DNA of 64,000 bases from Pseudo-nitzschia pungens (GCA_037355855.1 CM074767.1:310001-374000), one strand, 5' to 3'. Positions 10,003-21,468 are shown, numbered from the stretch's first letter. The notes: a model not told the origin generated them from the sequence alone. Numbers and translations: made by a program.

Positions 10003-12897
10003 CTAAGCTCCAGAATAGACGTACAAAGTAAATCCCGCAATCGCGGCGACTGCAATTACCACAAGGACAGTCATAGTGATGAGAGCCAAAGACTGAATTT
10101 GGTCGCAAAAGTCGGATCCGATGGTCGTGTTGGTGCTCACCTTGTCTTTCTGTCGAGCAGGTGGCATCTCCAAGTCGCTCACATCTCCTGTTGTGTCGCT
10201 ATAGTAGTCTCCTGATGTGTCGCTGTAGTAGGAGTCGCAGCTTTCTACGAAGACCGTAGAAAATGTTGGATTGATTTCCAGGTGGCAATTCTTTTGGACA
10301 GATTTCACCTTGGGTATCTTGGTCTTGGAGGCACCGGTTTCTTCTGCCCACAGCGTGGAAAATGTTGGCGTCCCCTGAGAGTCTTCTTCGTCGCCGTCAC
10401 TATCTGCGAGGTTTACTCGCTTTCGAAAGATATCACTGATGTTCTGGTTCTTCCCCACCTCGACCAAGCTACTCTCATCGTCAGAATCTTCTTCTAGTCG
10501 AGGTTGAATGGCGAAAGGAATCGCGGCAAGTTGGTCGTGACAAGAAGACTTTGATAATTGTTTCTTGAATTTCGTGTTAATGGTTTCCACTCCCACGAGA
10601 CCAATCGAACTCACGTCATCCCATTTGGATTCAGCGGAATATTTATGTTGGTATTCACCGCTTTCGTTATGCTGTCTCGCTTTCTCACCTTGTTGCTCGA
10701 GTTGTGCCTTAATGTTCGGATTCATGTAACAGATCGGTTGAGTTTCAATGGAGCTGTCGAAATACAGCGGGGGAACTTCTATATCATTTCCATGCCGCTC
10801 ATCTCGATCGATTCTTCCTTGGCCATCGTTTTCGCCTTTGCCATTTGTGGTTGTTTCTTGTTCTACCATACTACAACCAATGGAACTGATGTCGTCCCAT
10901 TTACCTTCAGATTTGGGACCGATTTTCAGGAATAGTTTTTCGGACAGATTTGTAATATCGGAAACGACCGATTGGGAGGAGCTAGTGTTCACTCGAATGA
11001 CATTTAGCATTCCACAATGCCCTGATTCCTTTTCTTCCTCTGCTGTTATAGGTCTGATTCGATTGGAATTCTTCGCCAACTCGTTCTTATCTTTAATGGC
11101 TGCACGCAGACGCAAAGCTCGCAGCTGCCGGGCCTTGCACGCCGCCGAAATCGCATCGCGACTATTGTTAATAGTGCTTATTTCACTGTCATGATTGGAA
11201 TGTGCTGGGTTTTTCCCCAGCTGCTCCTGTTCTTGCTGTCGTTTGCTATTTCTTGCCAAAAACTCTGCGTCGTTGTGACTTGGGCATTGATTGATTTCAT
11301 TCAACAGCGCAGCCGCTGCCTTGTTGACGGGAGTTCCAAGTTCCAACGACAAGTCGTCGTCAGCGACAAGGGCTGCTCCTGCTGTGGCCTTCCTCTGTCT
11401 TAGGAATTCGAATGTATCGCTGCTGCAAGTCACAATGGTTACGAAATCTTTGTGTCTCTCGGAATGATCAACAGGAAGGCTTGAATTGGCACGGCGACTG
11501 TTACACCCTGCGGCGTTCTTGTCCATCACGAAGCCATATGTATCGCAACTATTCAGAGACGCAACTGTCGCGAAATCTTCGGTAGCCTTCGAATCGATGG
11601 GACCGTTTGTATCACGATGGTCTCGACTTACAAGGGTCACGGAATCGCAGCGACTCTTGGAATCAGCAGCCGAAATCCTCGAATTGATAGAGGGACTTTT
11701 GTGTTCTGCGGTTTGCTGCTCTCTCACGAAACCAAAGGTTTCGACGCTACTGCATTCTTTATGAGTCTTGGAATCGCGGCGAGTCTCGGAATCAGCAGAA
11801 ATCTTTGACTGAATAGAATGACAACTGTTTTCCTCCCTAGGGGCGCTGTCTGCACCATGACTGCTCCGACTTGATTGCGTCACGGAATCGCCGCGACTGT
11901 TGGAATCAGCAGCGGAAATCCTCGAGTGGACAGAAGGACTCATGTATTCTGCGAGTTTCTTCTCTCTGACGAAACCAAAGGTATCGAAGCTACTGCATGT
12001 TGCATGAGTCACGGAATCGTCGGGATTCTCGGATTCCTCGGGACTCCCGGCATGGATAGGAAGGCCCCTGTACAATTTGTTTTCAACACATTCGTATCTA
12101 ACGTTTTTCTTCATATCTCTGGCCGACATCTCGGCGTGTTTGGCACCATTCTGCCAAACCAAGAATTCGTCTTCGTGTGTTTTCCAGATGACATCGAATT
12201 GTTCATCTGTCTCTTGGATTCTATCCACGTCGATTGGGCCACCAGCGGAAGAAACAGTAAATGCTGTGGACGCAGTCGTGGTATCGTCCCTGTCGAAGCT
12301 ATCTCCAAGATCAACACGATCACCACTCCGATTCTCTCTTGACGAGACCGGACTCGAGGGAATTTTAGTGACGCTGACTTCCTGGTATTGACCTGCCTCG
12401 GTGGACTCTGCAGTGGACTCTGCGGTGGACTCTGCGGTTCTCAATGTGTGTGATGATTCACGCGAATGCGAGGAATCGCTGTCTTCATAGATTACGTTCA
12501 TATTGGATACAATGTCATCACCATCTTCATCATCAAAAACATCGGCAGCGTTGATGTTATTGGTCGTACGGTATTGCTGCTGTTGCTCGATGTCGTTGTA
12601 TATGTGTGAAACGGACAAGTCATCAACTACATGATCCAGTGGAGGATCATTGAAGAACGCTTCGCCATCTTCGGGGATTTGTAGGAGAGTGTCACCGTTG
12701 ATCAAAACTCGTTGTGAGAACGACAGCGCTGCCAGTCGTTTCTGTCTGAGCCGTTTCACTTGACGAGCAGTCAGACGTTGTTGCGGACGACTGCCACCGC
12801 CACGAAGAAATTGCTTTCTGCTGTCTGGCCCCAAGTTTGTCGTTCCCTGATGGTAATGGTGATGGTTAGCCTTGGGTCGGTTCTCCAAACGAATCAT
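10003..12897 (-). CDS. Serine-rich repeat protein with C-terminal membrane anchor
   Basis: Single open frame of about 964 aa from the ATG at 12897 (an upstream in-frame ATG at 13029 would add 44 residues; the region between looks like leader). I do not recognise the family. The N-terminus is basic (RQVKRLRQKRLAALSFSQR). The middle is hydrophilic, rich in Ser/Asp/Glu, and holds at least five degenerate repeats built around SSFDTFGFVREKKLAEY, SPSVHSRISAADS and DSVT, with decay toward the C-terminal copies. A second motif, KWDD(I/V)SSIG, occurs twice, followed by acidic stretches (EEDSDDESSLVEV). The last ~30 residues form one hydrophobic helix (LALITMTVLVVIAVAAIAG) with only a few residues after it, so the protein is probably tail-anchored with the repeats in the cytosol. 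No enzyme motif was found. Confidence 0.8.
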   Translation of the reverse strand: MIRLENRPKANHHHYHQGTTNLGPDSRKQFLRGGGSRPQQRLTARQVKRLRQKRLAALSFSQRVLINGDTLLQIPEDGEAFFNDPPLDHVVDDLSVSHIYNDIEQQQQYRTTNNINAADVFDDEDGDDIVSNMNVIYEDSDSSHSRESSHTLRTAESTAESTAESTEAGQYQEVSVTKIPSSPVSSRENRSGDRVDLGDSFDRDDTTTASTAFTVSSAGGPIDVDRIQETDEQFDVIWKTHEDEFLVWQNGAKHAEMSARDMKKNVRYECVENKLYRGLPIHAGSPEESENPDDSVTHATCSSFDTFGFVREKKLAEYMSPSVHSRISAADSNSRGDSVTQSSRSSHGADSAPREENSCHSIQSKISADSETRRDSKTHKECSSVETFGFVREQQTAEHKSPSINSRISAADSKSRCDSVTLVSRDHRDTNGPIDSKATEDFATVASLNSCDTYGFVMDKNAAGCNSRRANSSLPVDHSERHKDFVTIVTCSSDTFEFLRQRKATAGAALVADDDLSLELGTPVNKAAAALLNEINQCPSHNDAEFLARNSKRQQEQEQLGKNPAHSNHDSEISTINNSRDAISAACKARQLRALRLRAAIKDKNELAKNSNRIRPITAEEEKESGHCGMLNVIRVNTSSSQSVVSDITNLSEKLFLKIGPKSEGKWDDISSIGCSMVEQETTTNGKGENDGQGRIDRDERHGNDIEVPPLYFDSSIETQPICYMNPNIKAQLEQQGEKARQHNESGEYQHKYSAESKWDDVSSIGLVGVETINTKFKKQLSKSSCHDQLAAIPFAIQPRLEEDSDDESSLVEVGKNQNISDIFRKRVNLADSDGDEEDSQGTPTFSTLWAEETGASKTKIPKVKSVQKNCHLEINPTFSTVFVESCDSYYSDTSGDYYSDTTGDVSDLEMPPARQKDKVSTNTTIGSDFCDQIQSLALITMTVLVVIAVAAIAGFTLYVYSGA

Positions 12898-13905
12898 GAC
12901 TGCAGTGTATAAAGGTATATGTATGTCAATTCGGTGACTTTTTATGATAAATCGTATCACACAGCCAAATACCTCATGAATTTGTTTTCCCGGAATCAGT
13001 AGGATTTTATGACGTTTGCCTACCGGCAAATCGTTAGGGTGCTATGGAAGTGGAGAACCCGTAATCCCGGGGCGATACCGGTACCGATCTAGTCGCGGCG
13101 AAACCAATACCGGTAGGGTCTTGCTTCTGTGTATCGTATGACCTGAGATGATGGGCAAAGAACTTCGCGGGAGCGATGTGCGAAAACGAGGAACCCGTTA
13201 AAAAAAAATCATTCGTTCGTGCGTTTGTATGTTCGATGATACGGTTAAAAAATATCGTTCAAGATGGAACAGAATGGATGTCAACACGGCGGTGTTCCAA
13301 CAAGCAACCGGGATATGTCGATCGCGAAGCTCTTTCGTCCGATTGCTTTCCTATTTTTATAATCCCCCAAGATTGGCACGCGTATGCGACCACAGAGAGG
13401 CATAGCTTTTCTAATCGGGTTTCCAATTTCACAATGACCTTTTCTACCAACTATCGGCAGGGAAGATCGAAACCGTGATTAAATAGCAACCAGTCATATT
13501 GTATCACAGTCGTGAAAGATGTTGGCGCGCCGATAGTGGGATCGAGTTACAGATTTCATGAGCCAAGGGAACAAGACCCATCCAGTAACGAATTAGGGGC
13601 ATTTTTTATCTTATTTTAGTCCCAGTTGGAATCACTATGTGCTAGCTAAAAACAAGAATAATAGATACAGTATTTATTTGGTATGTGCTTTTGATCGATC
13701 GAGAAAGATCGGAGGAGGGATACGAGTACCAGGCAACCGCAGTTCGCAATTGTATTGAAAATTTCATGACCGAAGCGTTCCAGCAAGGGATTTTCCAGGA
13801 GGTTTCGTGTCTGGTCTCTCAACAACAAAAAAAATCAAGGAATTTTACCTAGGCTTCTTCAACAGTGATCCGATTAGCCTATGGTTGCGCCACGGAACAC
13901 GAACA
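12898..13905. other. Divergent intergenic region
   Basis: Separates the minus-strand serine-rich gene from the plus-strand tandem-repeat gene and should hold both promoters. It includes two TACCGGTA-type palindromes near 13075-13115. No RNA gene or convincing open frame was seen. Confidence 0.5.
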
Positions 13906-16052
13906 ATGATATTACTCACGGCCATGCAGCTCCTAGTTTTGTTGACGATTCGTAATTTGTTTTTGCTGGGTACTATCCTGTCTAGCACTGAGTTGTCGAT
14001 CGGAGGAAAAGGCGCTGCTGCGTCTGTCCCGGTGCGACGAAGGAGAAAAATTGCACTCGAAAGGATTCGTGTCCACACGGATGACAAACGAAGGCGGACG
14101 ACGCAAGTTTACGAAACGAACTCGGATATATCGATTGCTCTTGACACCGGTGCGCAACTGGCAAAGGGCGGACGACGGCCAATCGACTATAGTGTCCACA
14201 GGGTCCAGGATAAAGGAACATCTGAGACTTCTATCCATAGCGAAAATCGTAAAATCATCGGCCCGGATGTTCATGATGAAGAAAGCAATCATGGCAAGAA
14301 CCAGTATCCAGTGGTGGAGAAACTGAATGAGAAGATTCGTGCAAACCAATTTGCTACCATGACTGAGGACGGATGCCATAATGAAAATGCTTCGCGTAGG
14401 GGAAATTAGTATGGACATGGAAATGCATACGGACGGGAATCGAAGGCAGACGACGCAAGTTTATGAAACAAACGCCGACACATTGATTGCCCTTGATACT
14501 GGCACACGGCTGGCAAAGGGCGGGCGACGACCAAAAGAAGCATCTGCCGTTACGGAGGAGGAGGATGGAATGAAAATGCTTCGCGCAGCGGAAACAAGTA
14601 TGGACATGGAAATGCATATGGACGGGAATCGAAGGCAGACGACGCAAGTTTACGAAACGAACTTGGACACATTGATTGCCCTTGATACTGGCACACGGCT
14701 GGCAAAGGGCGGACGACGACCAAAAGAAGCATCTGCCATTGCTGACGAGGAGGATGACGTAATGAAAATGCTTCGCGCAGGGGAAAGTAGTATGGACATG
14801 GGAATCCATACGGATGGAAATCGAAGGCAGATGACGCAAGTTTACGAAACGAACTTGGACACATTGATTGCCCTTGATACTGGCACACGGCTGGCAAAGG
14901 GGGGACGACGGCCAAAAGAAGCATCTGCCATTGCTGACGAGGAGGATGACATAATGAAAATGCTTCGCGCAGGGGAAAGTAGTATGGACATGGGAATCCA
15001 TACGGATGGAAATCGAAGGCAAATGACACAAGTTTACAGGAAGGACTCGGACACATCAATTGCCCTTGACATTGGTGCGCGGCTGGCAAGAGGGGGACGA
15101 CGGCCAAAAGAAGCATCTGCCGTTACTGAGGAGGAGGACGTATTGGCAGCCGAAAAAGAATATTCCGTGGTTGAGAAACTCAATGAGATGACTCGTGCAA
15201 ACCAACTTGCTGCCATGACTGAGGCGGAAGACATAATGAAAATGGTTCGCGAAACGGGAAGTGATATGGACATGACCATGAAAATGAGTACGGAATACGA
15301 GGATGATTCCGAGGTGCTCATGAGTGAGGCAATGATTTACAATAGTTTCAGCATGGGCAGCGAAGAGATATCTCAGACGCGAGAGTTCAAGGATCAAGAC
15401 GAAAAGGGAGCCCAGACGGGAGGTTTCAACTTTCCAGACATGGAAGATTTGTTGAACGCCTACTCGAATATCTTGTTACCTGGTCAGAGCTTGGACGAAG
15501 CAAAAAATCAGGAGATTCAAGGCGTACTTGAGAGTTTTGAAGACCTTTTCCAGGAACAGGACCCGCAGCTCAGGATGATGAGCATGGCTCAAGCTGTAAG
15601 TTTGTGCACTGGAACTTATGGATTTCACTAACGAGATGAAAAATGAAACCATCTCCCAACACTGAATGCGTTCACCCCACACTCACCTGACACTTCTTTT
15701 GATGTTTTTCTATACCGCAATATTTCCTTCCACCTCTACACCTTCCGAATTGCTGCAGACCGACAGCTATGTCCCTGTTACGACCCCAACAGAGAATGAA
15801 GGTCCACCGAAATGGCCTTTAATCACAAACCCGCGTGATCCTGATTCCCTGAACAATTCGATGCCTACAAACGGAGGTTTTACCAGTGAACCAAGTAGTG
15901 CAAGCGTGGAAAAAACTTCGCCCCCCTCATCCTTCACGATTGCCGCCGTAGAAGCCAGTATAATAGACGTCAGCTCGTCATCGAGAATAATGAACCCTGC
16001 TCGTCTTCTTGCAACTGTCGTGGCATTAAGGTTGACCCTTTCTTTCACCTAA
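13906..16052 (+). CDS. Secreted tandem-repeat protein, one frame change
   Basis: Parts: 13906 to about 14372, about 14373-15595, and exon 15759-16052 after a 163 nt GT-AG intron (phase 0). The start gives a strongly hydrophobic leader (MILLTAMQLLVLLTIRNLFL), a signal peptide or anchor. The body has tandem units of 63-64 residues beginning MKML at 14381, 14570, 14762 and 14954, each containing TQVYETN, DTLIALDTGTRLAKGGRRPK and an EEED linker; a partial unit precedes and a degenerate one follows. Comparison of VEKLNEKIRANQFATMTE with its second copy downstream shows one extra base at about 14360-14376, which shifts the frame. The spliced C-terminus is Ser/Thr/Pro-rich and ends in a short hydrophobic stretch (LLATVVALRLTLSFT), reminiscent of a GPI-attachment signal. 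No known family recognised; a surface or wall protein is a guess. Confidence 0.65.
14381..15145 (+). repeat. Coding minisatellite, 189-192 bp units
   Basis: Four consecutive near-identical units start at 14381, 14570, 14762 and 14954 (periods 189, 192, 192). Unit length is a multiple of three, so copy-number change keeps the frame. The two middle units are most alike, suggesting recent unequal exchange or slippage. Confidence 0.85.
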
Positions 16053-16295
16053 ATTCCACACTTCATCCGAAGAATCGATTTCTCAACTCTCTCTTACGCC
16101 ATGTCCTAGTACGTCTTTGCATGGGCTGTTGTCAAATCTTTGCGATCAATACAGTACATATTATCAAAATTATGAAAAAAATAGTTCTCAACTACGAATG
16201 CTTTTCGTAGAAAAAGAGTGAGATTCTATGATTCGTTGGAATTTAAGTTTCTCAAAACTGTGTTGCTTATTCATTGGTTAGTTTACATATTGTCA

Positions 16296-18454
16296 TCATG
16301 CTACGGCGGGAACTGCAGTTGCTCCACCATTATTGATTTCACTCCCTTCATCGCCCCCGCCACCTTTCCTTCTGGATAGGAACAGGAAAATATTTTTCAA
16401 TTTATTCCACCTCTTGTTGATCGACGAAAGAAATTTTTGATAAAACCGTTGATAGGGATCCAACGTACTGAGTCGAATCAGCTCGCCAACGCCCCGAAAC
16501 GGTCGCAAAATTGGATCTTCGTCTTCCATCGAGCTATACTCAAGAGCCAACGTCGACGCCGCTTGCACAGCAGCCTCGGCATCGACCTCACATCTTGCCT
16601 TCGACACGGATGCTGCCGCTGCAAAGAGCGTTGAGAAGAGGGGGAGCACTCCGACAATTGCCATTTCCCCTGTTAGTGACAAAAATGTTCCACGGGCACT
16701 CAGTGTCTCCAAAAAGGGCAATTCTACGATGGCAGCTGTCGCTGCGGCACACAAACCACTCAGTGCTGAGGTGAATGGCAAAATTGCAGCCGATCGAGCT
16801 CCCTGGTTGGCATATGTATCACAGACAGCTGCACTTCTGGCCTTGATTGCGACAGCGTCTGTCGCCCGTGCCAAACAATATTCAGCTTCAGCCAGAGTGT
16901 AGGCCACCTGGGCAGCGGCAAGTGCTGTAACTATCACAGACTTTGTCGCTAGTGCCGCCCCCGGAACAAGTGCACCAACGATCGGTGCTGGGAGTACACT
17001 AAAAATGAAAGATCTCCATTTGATGCGGTAGCTGTCCGTCTTGCCTGTGATCTGTTCGGAAGTTGATTTCCATGTTCTACCAACTAAACCGCTCTTGGCA
17101 AAACGCCGATTTCCTACGGAAGTCGCTTGGTTGCAGAAAACTTTGGTGTCCTGGAGCGCAAGTGCTGCAACAGCTGCACTCAGCACACTCACAAGTGGAC
17201 ATGCAAGGTAAAATTCGTTCATTATAGATGACGCGGGAGTACTCGTCAACAGCACCGGTACCAGAAGACTCAGAGTAGTCGCAGTTGCACTTACACCAAC
17301 GCAGAGAGGTGTGATAGCTTTTGCCCGTTCTGCGTTTGCCAAAAATCCTTCCGCCTCACTTGCACAGCACATGGTGGCTGCAGCAACCTCTTTTCCATCG
17401 GCTACCGCTACTCGACCAACATATTCCGCACCAATTCCAATCGCAGCAGAAACTGAGGCAATCCAATCAAATAACGATGCCACACATTATAAGAAATTCA
17501 GAACACGTTTTCGAACGCAGAGAAAATACGCAACGAAAAGAATCAGATCAAAAGAATCAAATGCGACTTCATTGAGTACAGACCCTAATTGACCTTGCCG
17601 CAGTTCACCACCGATTTTTCGAATTTCACTACCTCACTTCTGGACTCCAATACTCCAATGGAATACTTACATGCTGCAGCTGTCGGAGGTAGAACCTCGG
17701 TCAATTGCCCACTCATAATCCATGGACTCGACGAGGCTGCCGTGACGGAAGCGGACAACATAATCAGTTCGAGGGCCGTCAGCTGTGGTCGTTGACCCGC
17801 TAGGTTGTCCAGCAGCTGCATGTCCTTTTCCAGGTTTGATAGAGCCGCCCAAACTTGTTCGTTTCGTTTTGAACTGGAACTGACCTTGGAACGTTTGTTG
17901 TTCCGCCGTCGATTACTCTCGCCTCTTTCGTATTGGTTGTACCCAGCATTGTCAAAAACACCCTTGTTCGATCGCCTCTTTTGAACACTACTACCTGGAA
18001 TCAATTCTAGTGCCCGCTCTTTCAGTGCTCCCATCATCGAGTCGCCATCGTTGTTTTCGACCGAGGTTTCGGTTGATTCCGATACCCTAGCAGCTAGGAA
18101 CTGTACTTGTCGGAGGGCCGTATCACCAGCTGTCCCTGACCAGGAGGGTAATTCTTCGTTCTTGTCATCGTCTAAACTGGATTCAGCGTTTATAACCACT
18201 TCAGATGAAGATTCCCCGTTGATAGCCACTGGAGACGAAGATTCACCATTGATTGCTTTCGATGACAAGACGGGTGCGACACTGAACGACAAGGCCATCG
18301 CACTCATAGGCTCAGAACCCATCGCAGAAAAAACCACCGCCACCAGAACCAACTGAAGCCAACACATCTTCATCGACCTCTGTATTGATGACGACAGCAT
18401 TCTGTTCGCTCTGACTAATGAAAAACTCCGCTGGAGGGAATACCTTACAGACAT
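16296..18454 (-). CDS. Unrecognised multi-helix membrane protein
   Basis: Two exons, 18454-17671 and 17452-16296, spliced in phase 1 across a 218 nt intron; the join gives PTAAAFSAAIGIGAEYVG. Product about 646 aa. The N-terminus has a hydrophobic signal-like segment (MCWLQLVLVAVVFSAM), then a Ser-rich region with three AINGESS-type repeats and a basic RRRNNKRSK patch. The C-terminal half is Ala/Val-rich with six or more probable helices (for example LCVGVSATATTLSLLVPVLL, VIVTALAAAQVAYTLAEAEY, AIVGVLPLFSTLFAAAASV) and ends in a basic Gly-rich tail. My impression is that similar proteins are conserved in diatoms, but I cannot name a function. A plastid location is possible, but no clean A-F cleavage motif is visible. 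An ATG before MKMCWLQ would shorten the leader. Confidence 0.75.
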
Positions 18455-20049
18455 GATAAGACGTAATCATGAATGTATGTCGCGCAATGGTTTTCAGGGA
18501 TTTCAATAATATGTATCCGATCAAAAAATTCCAGTGCCGATATCTTTCCTTTTAGTGGAAGGAATACGGTATGACCGAGAAGGGTTGGATGGGTCTAGCA
18601 ATTTTATTCGACTATGTGATGTCCGTGTTGTATCCTTTGCTTCCTACCACCACTAACTTTACTTAGTTGTTTCGGAAGATGTTGTGTCGACCGTTACAAA
18701 GATGATGTGCGAAATATAATTGTAAAACCTCGAATTCAACTACCGTACACGTAAGATAACAGCCAATCATGGTGGGTCCCTTTTTGACGTGTTATCGCTG
18801 CCTGGCCTTCTGTAAAGAACCCAAATGCAAAGAAGTTGTGCGTAATGCACGGGATCGGCATCTGGACTTTTTTGCTTCACTTTGGAACGCTGTGATTTCA
18901 ACTTTCTATTGGCGGAGGCATCTACTTGTGAGTCTTGTGACGTCATTAGCGAATACCCCACTTGATTCCTATCACGGAAACAATTACGTCACGAAAAAAA
19001 ATCCAAGATACTTCGTAGATACGAGTACGAGCGAGCAAACTATTCATACTACACGTACGTATGTGGAATATCCACAATAAGCATGAATGATGATTATTAC
19101 TTCTTCTTGTTACAGTAGTATTTTAATTGAATGAAAGAGATTCTTACCTTGAGTGAGTCAAGTTGGAAAAGAATGCCGAACACACCAAGTAATAATGTAT
19201 GATCAATTGGAATGGTGCTCCAGGCTGCCCCTGGCTCCAGGATGATCATGTCATTGAAATTTCAGTCACCACTGCTGCTATTGCGGGATAGCCGACGAGG
19301 AGGATGATGTACTACTATTGTTACTAGTATTGGTGTGTGCCAAAATCAAACAACAGGTCTGCTACTTCCGTCATTCGCTACTGCAAGTACACATTTGTAG
19401 TTTCTGGTGAAAACAGATTTCTAGTTTAAAAAGTCTTGCTTGCCAACCTAGGTGATGAACACTGAAATAGAAGAACCACTGTACGCATTGGCAAAAGGCA
19501 GGTACTAGTAGTAGAGTAAACAGGAATCACTCTGGTTTTAGTTTTTGAAGAAACTTTACTACAAGTAGTGATCTCTTCCACAGTCTCAACACCACTGGCA
19601 AAGAAAAGTAAAAACCGTCTCCCTTTTCGCCATCGACGTAGTCATTTACTGGTGCTAGTAGTCGTTCGAACGACAAAATCGCATCTCCTCCATAATGATT
19701 GAAGTAGGATTTGATGCTGATTACCCACCAGGGCTGCCAAGCAGCGCAAAGCGATGGCAGCTGCGACGGTAACACCGACTCACCGCGTCGTAACTTATTG
19801 TAATGAACAATGAATGAATGAATCGTCGTGCGTCCGACGAAACGAAGAACCACGAGCAGATCGGCTTGTTCCTAATCCAGGACATGCCGTCAGAAGCACA
19901 CCCATCATACTAGCTTCTCCGACTAATGCTCGTCATTTTGAACAGTCAACGAGTCTCGTGCTTCCGATAATATTGCGTTCCGCGAGAGTCGCCAGTGCCG
20001 CGCGAGTAGTACGCCAGATTGTTCAATCCATTCGATTCGCTTCCTCCAA
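18455..20049. other. Intergenic region, no gene seen
   Basis: Holds the upstream region of the multi-helix gene and the 3' side of the hydrolase gene. It includes small ACTAGT/AGTAGT islands near 19310-19330 and 19500-19515. Open frames at 18769-19080 and 19527-19853 lack domains and are probably not genes. Confidence 0.5.
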
Positions 20050-21468
20050 CTATACCGTGGCCTGCATGCCACTGCCACTGCCACTGCCGCCACCGCCGCC
20101 CGTCGGAATCGGGTTCGACGGCTGCCCCGTGCTGCGGCGGCGAGTCGCCGTGCTTGCCGCAGCCATTTGATCGAGGACCCGGACATCCAGGACCACCGGG
20201 AGGTCCTCCTCGTTCGCACCCTCCGGGATTTTTTGGCTCGCCGCCAGTTCGACCGCCGTGTTGAACCCCTCGGAGTTTTCGAGCATGAGCAGGTGCCCCG
20301 CGTTCTTGACCTGGTAGACGCCGACCCGGGGTGTCGCTTTTTTGTCCTTCGATGCGAGGCACGCCCGCTGGGTGTCCAGTCCCCCCCGGACGTCCATCCA
20401 GTCGTGCGTTCCGTAAAACATCGACACCCGCTCGACGTCCAGCTCGGGGATGCGGTGGACCAGCGGCTTTTTGGCGTTCACCCCCGGATTCAGGATGCGG
20501 CTCAGGCAGTACTCCCCGCTGGCCGGGAGAATGTTTCCGGTGTACATGTATTCGGAGAGCACCGCCTGCTCGTGGGGATCGGTAATGGCCGGCAGCCGGC
20601 CCTTGACGTACCGCTCCACCAACTCGCGGCCCCTGGATTCCGGCAGCGCCCGCAGGAGCGATCCGGGGGTGTACCCCATCTCCCACAGCGACGAAAAGAG
20701 GCCAAAAATCAGCCGCTTGGGGACCGTGTCAAAGAATCGGGCCCGCCGCTCGGCTTCTTTTTCCGCCGTGTGCTCCGGAACCCCGGCGGGGCTGAGCAGC
20801 AGGAGGCTGTCCACCCGCTCGGGGTATTTCTCGCAGTAGGCAACGCTGAGGTAGCCGCCCATGGAATGCCCGGCAAGCGTCATCTTTTCGATCTTGTTGG
20901 CGGACCGCCAGGCCTCGAGGCTCTCCACGAAAAAGGCCTCGGCGGTCTCGACCGAGTCGTCCCTCAGCAAACCAAAGGAGGGGCGGCTGGAGAGGCCCCA
21001 GCCCAGGAGGTCGACCGAAACGACCGTGTTGAAATAGTTCGCGAGGCCGGTCAGGTTGCGGTAAAAATAGAGGGCTCCGTTCATGTAGCCGTGGACAATG
21101 ACGAGGGGGTATTGGTGTTCTTGTCCTTGATCTTGGTCTTGCTGTTGGTTCCGCCACCCGAAGCGGTTCGACGACTGCTCCTGTGATTTGTCCTTGGTGA
21201 CGCGAATGGCGTGCATCGTCAGTGGCTCGTCGTTGTTGCTGGCGTCGTTGCTGCAGATGCCCTGGTCCTTTCGAAATGGCAGGATCGAGGAAGAAATGAC
21301 CGTGTCAAAGAGTTCCATTGTGTAGGATGACGACGACGACGACGACGACGCGCTGCTGGTCTCTCCCTCTCCAAACCGACGCGCCAACGCCACAAGTCCG
21401 GCCTCGGCCTTTCTCATGGTTTCCATTCTCAGAGCGACCTGTGCCGCCGCGGAAGTCCAAAAGAACAT
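20050..21468 (-). CDS. ABHD4/5 (CGI-58) type alpha/beta hydrolase
   Basis: Single exon, about 472 aa from the ATG at 21468 (the open frame continues upstream, but with low-complexity Lys/Asn/Thr sequence). Proteins of this group act on (lyso)phospholipids or acylglycerols at membranes and lipid droplets. Visible in order: oxyanion region VIVHGYMNGALYFYRNL; strand VVSVDLLGWGLSSRPSF; nucleophile elbow GHSMGG (Ser intact, unlike vertebrate ABHD5, which has Asn); SLLLLSPAGVPE; the acid region MFYGTHDWMD; and the catalytic His in VKNAGHLLMLENSEGFN. The HX4D motif linked to acyltransferase activity reads HLLMLE, so the last acid is Glu. The N-terminus has a Ser run and Gln/Asp repeats, the C-terminus a Gly/Ser run. 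The serine triad predicts an active hydrolase. Substrate and location are not visible. Confidence 0.88.
   Translation of the reverse strand: MFFWTSAAAQVALRMETMRKAEAGLVALARRFGEGETSSASSSSSSSSYTMELFDTVISSSILPFRKDQGICSNDASNNDEPLTMHAIRVTKDKSQEQSSNRFGWRNQQQDQDQGQEHQYPLVIVHGYMNGALYFYRNLTGLANYFNTVVSVDLLGWGLSSRPSFGLLRDDSVETAEAFFVESLEAWRSANKIEKMTLAGHSMGGYLSVAYCEKYPERVDSLLLLSPAGVPEHTAEKEAERRARFFDTVPKRLIFGLFSSLWEMGYTPGSLLRALPESRGRELVERYVKGRLPAITDPHEQAVLSEYMYTGNILPASGEYCLSRILNPGVNAKKPLVHRIPELDVERVSMFYGTHDWMDVRGGLDTQRACLASKDKKATPRVGVYQVKNAGHLLMLENSEGFNTAVELAASQKIPEGANEEDLPVVLDVRVLDQMAAASTATRRRSTGQPSNPIPTGGGGGSGSGSGMQATV

Noticed and set aside
19814..20170. 118-codon plus-strand frame near the hydrolase 3' end
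   Set aside because: Its C-terminal half is the antisense of the hydrolase Gly/Ser tail; the rest is featureless.
20167..21186. 339-codon plus-strand frame over the hydrolase gene
   Set aside because: Antisense shadow of the alpha/beta hydrolase; no domain.
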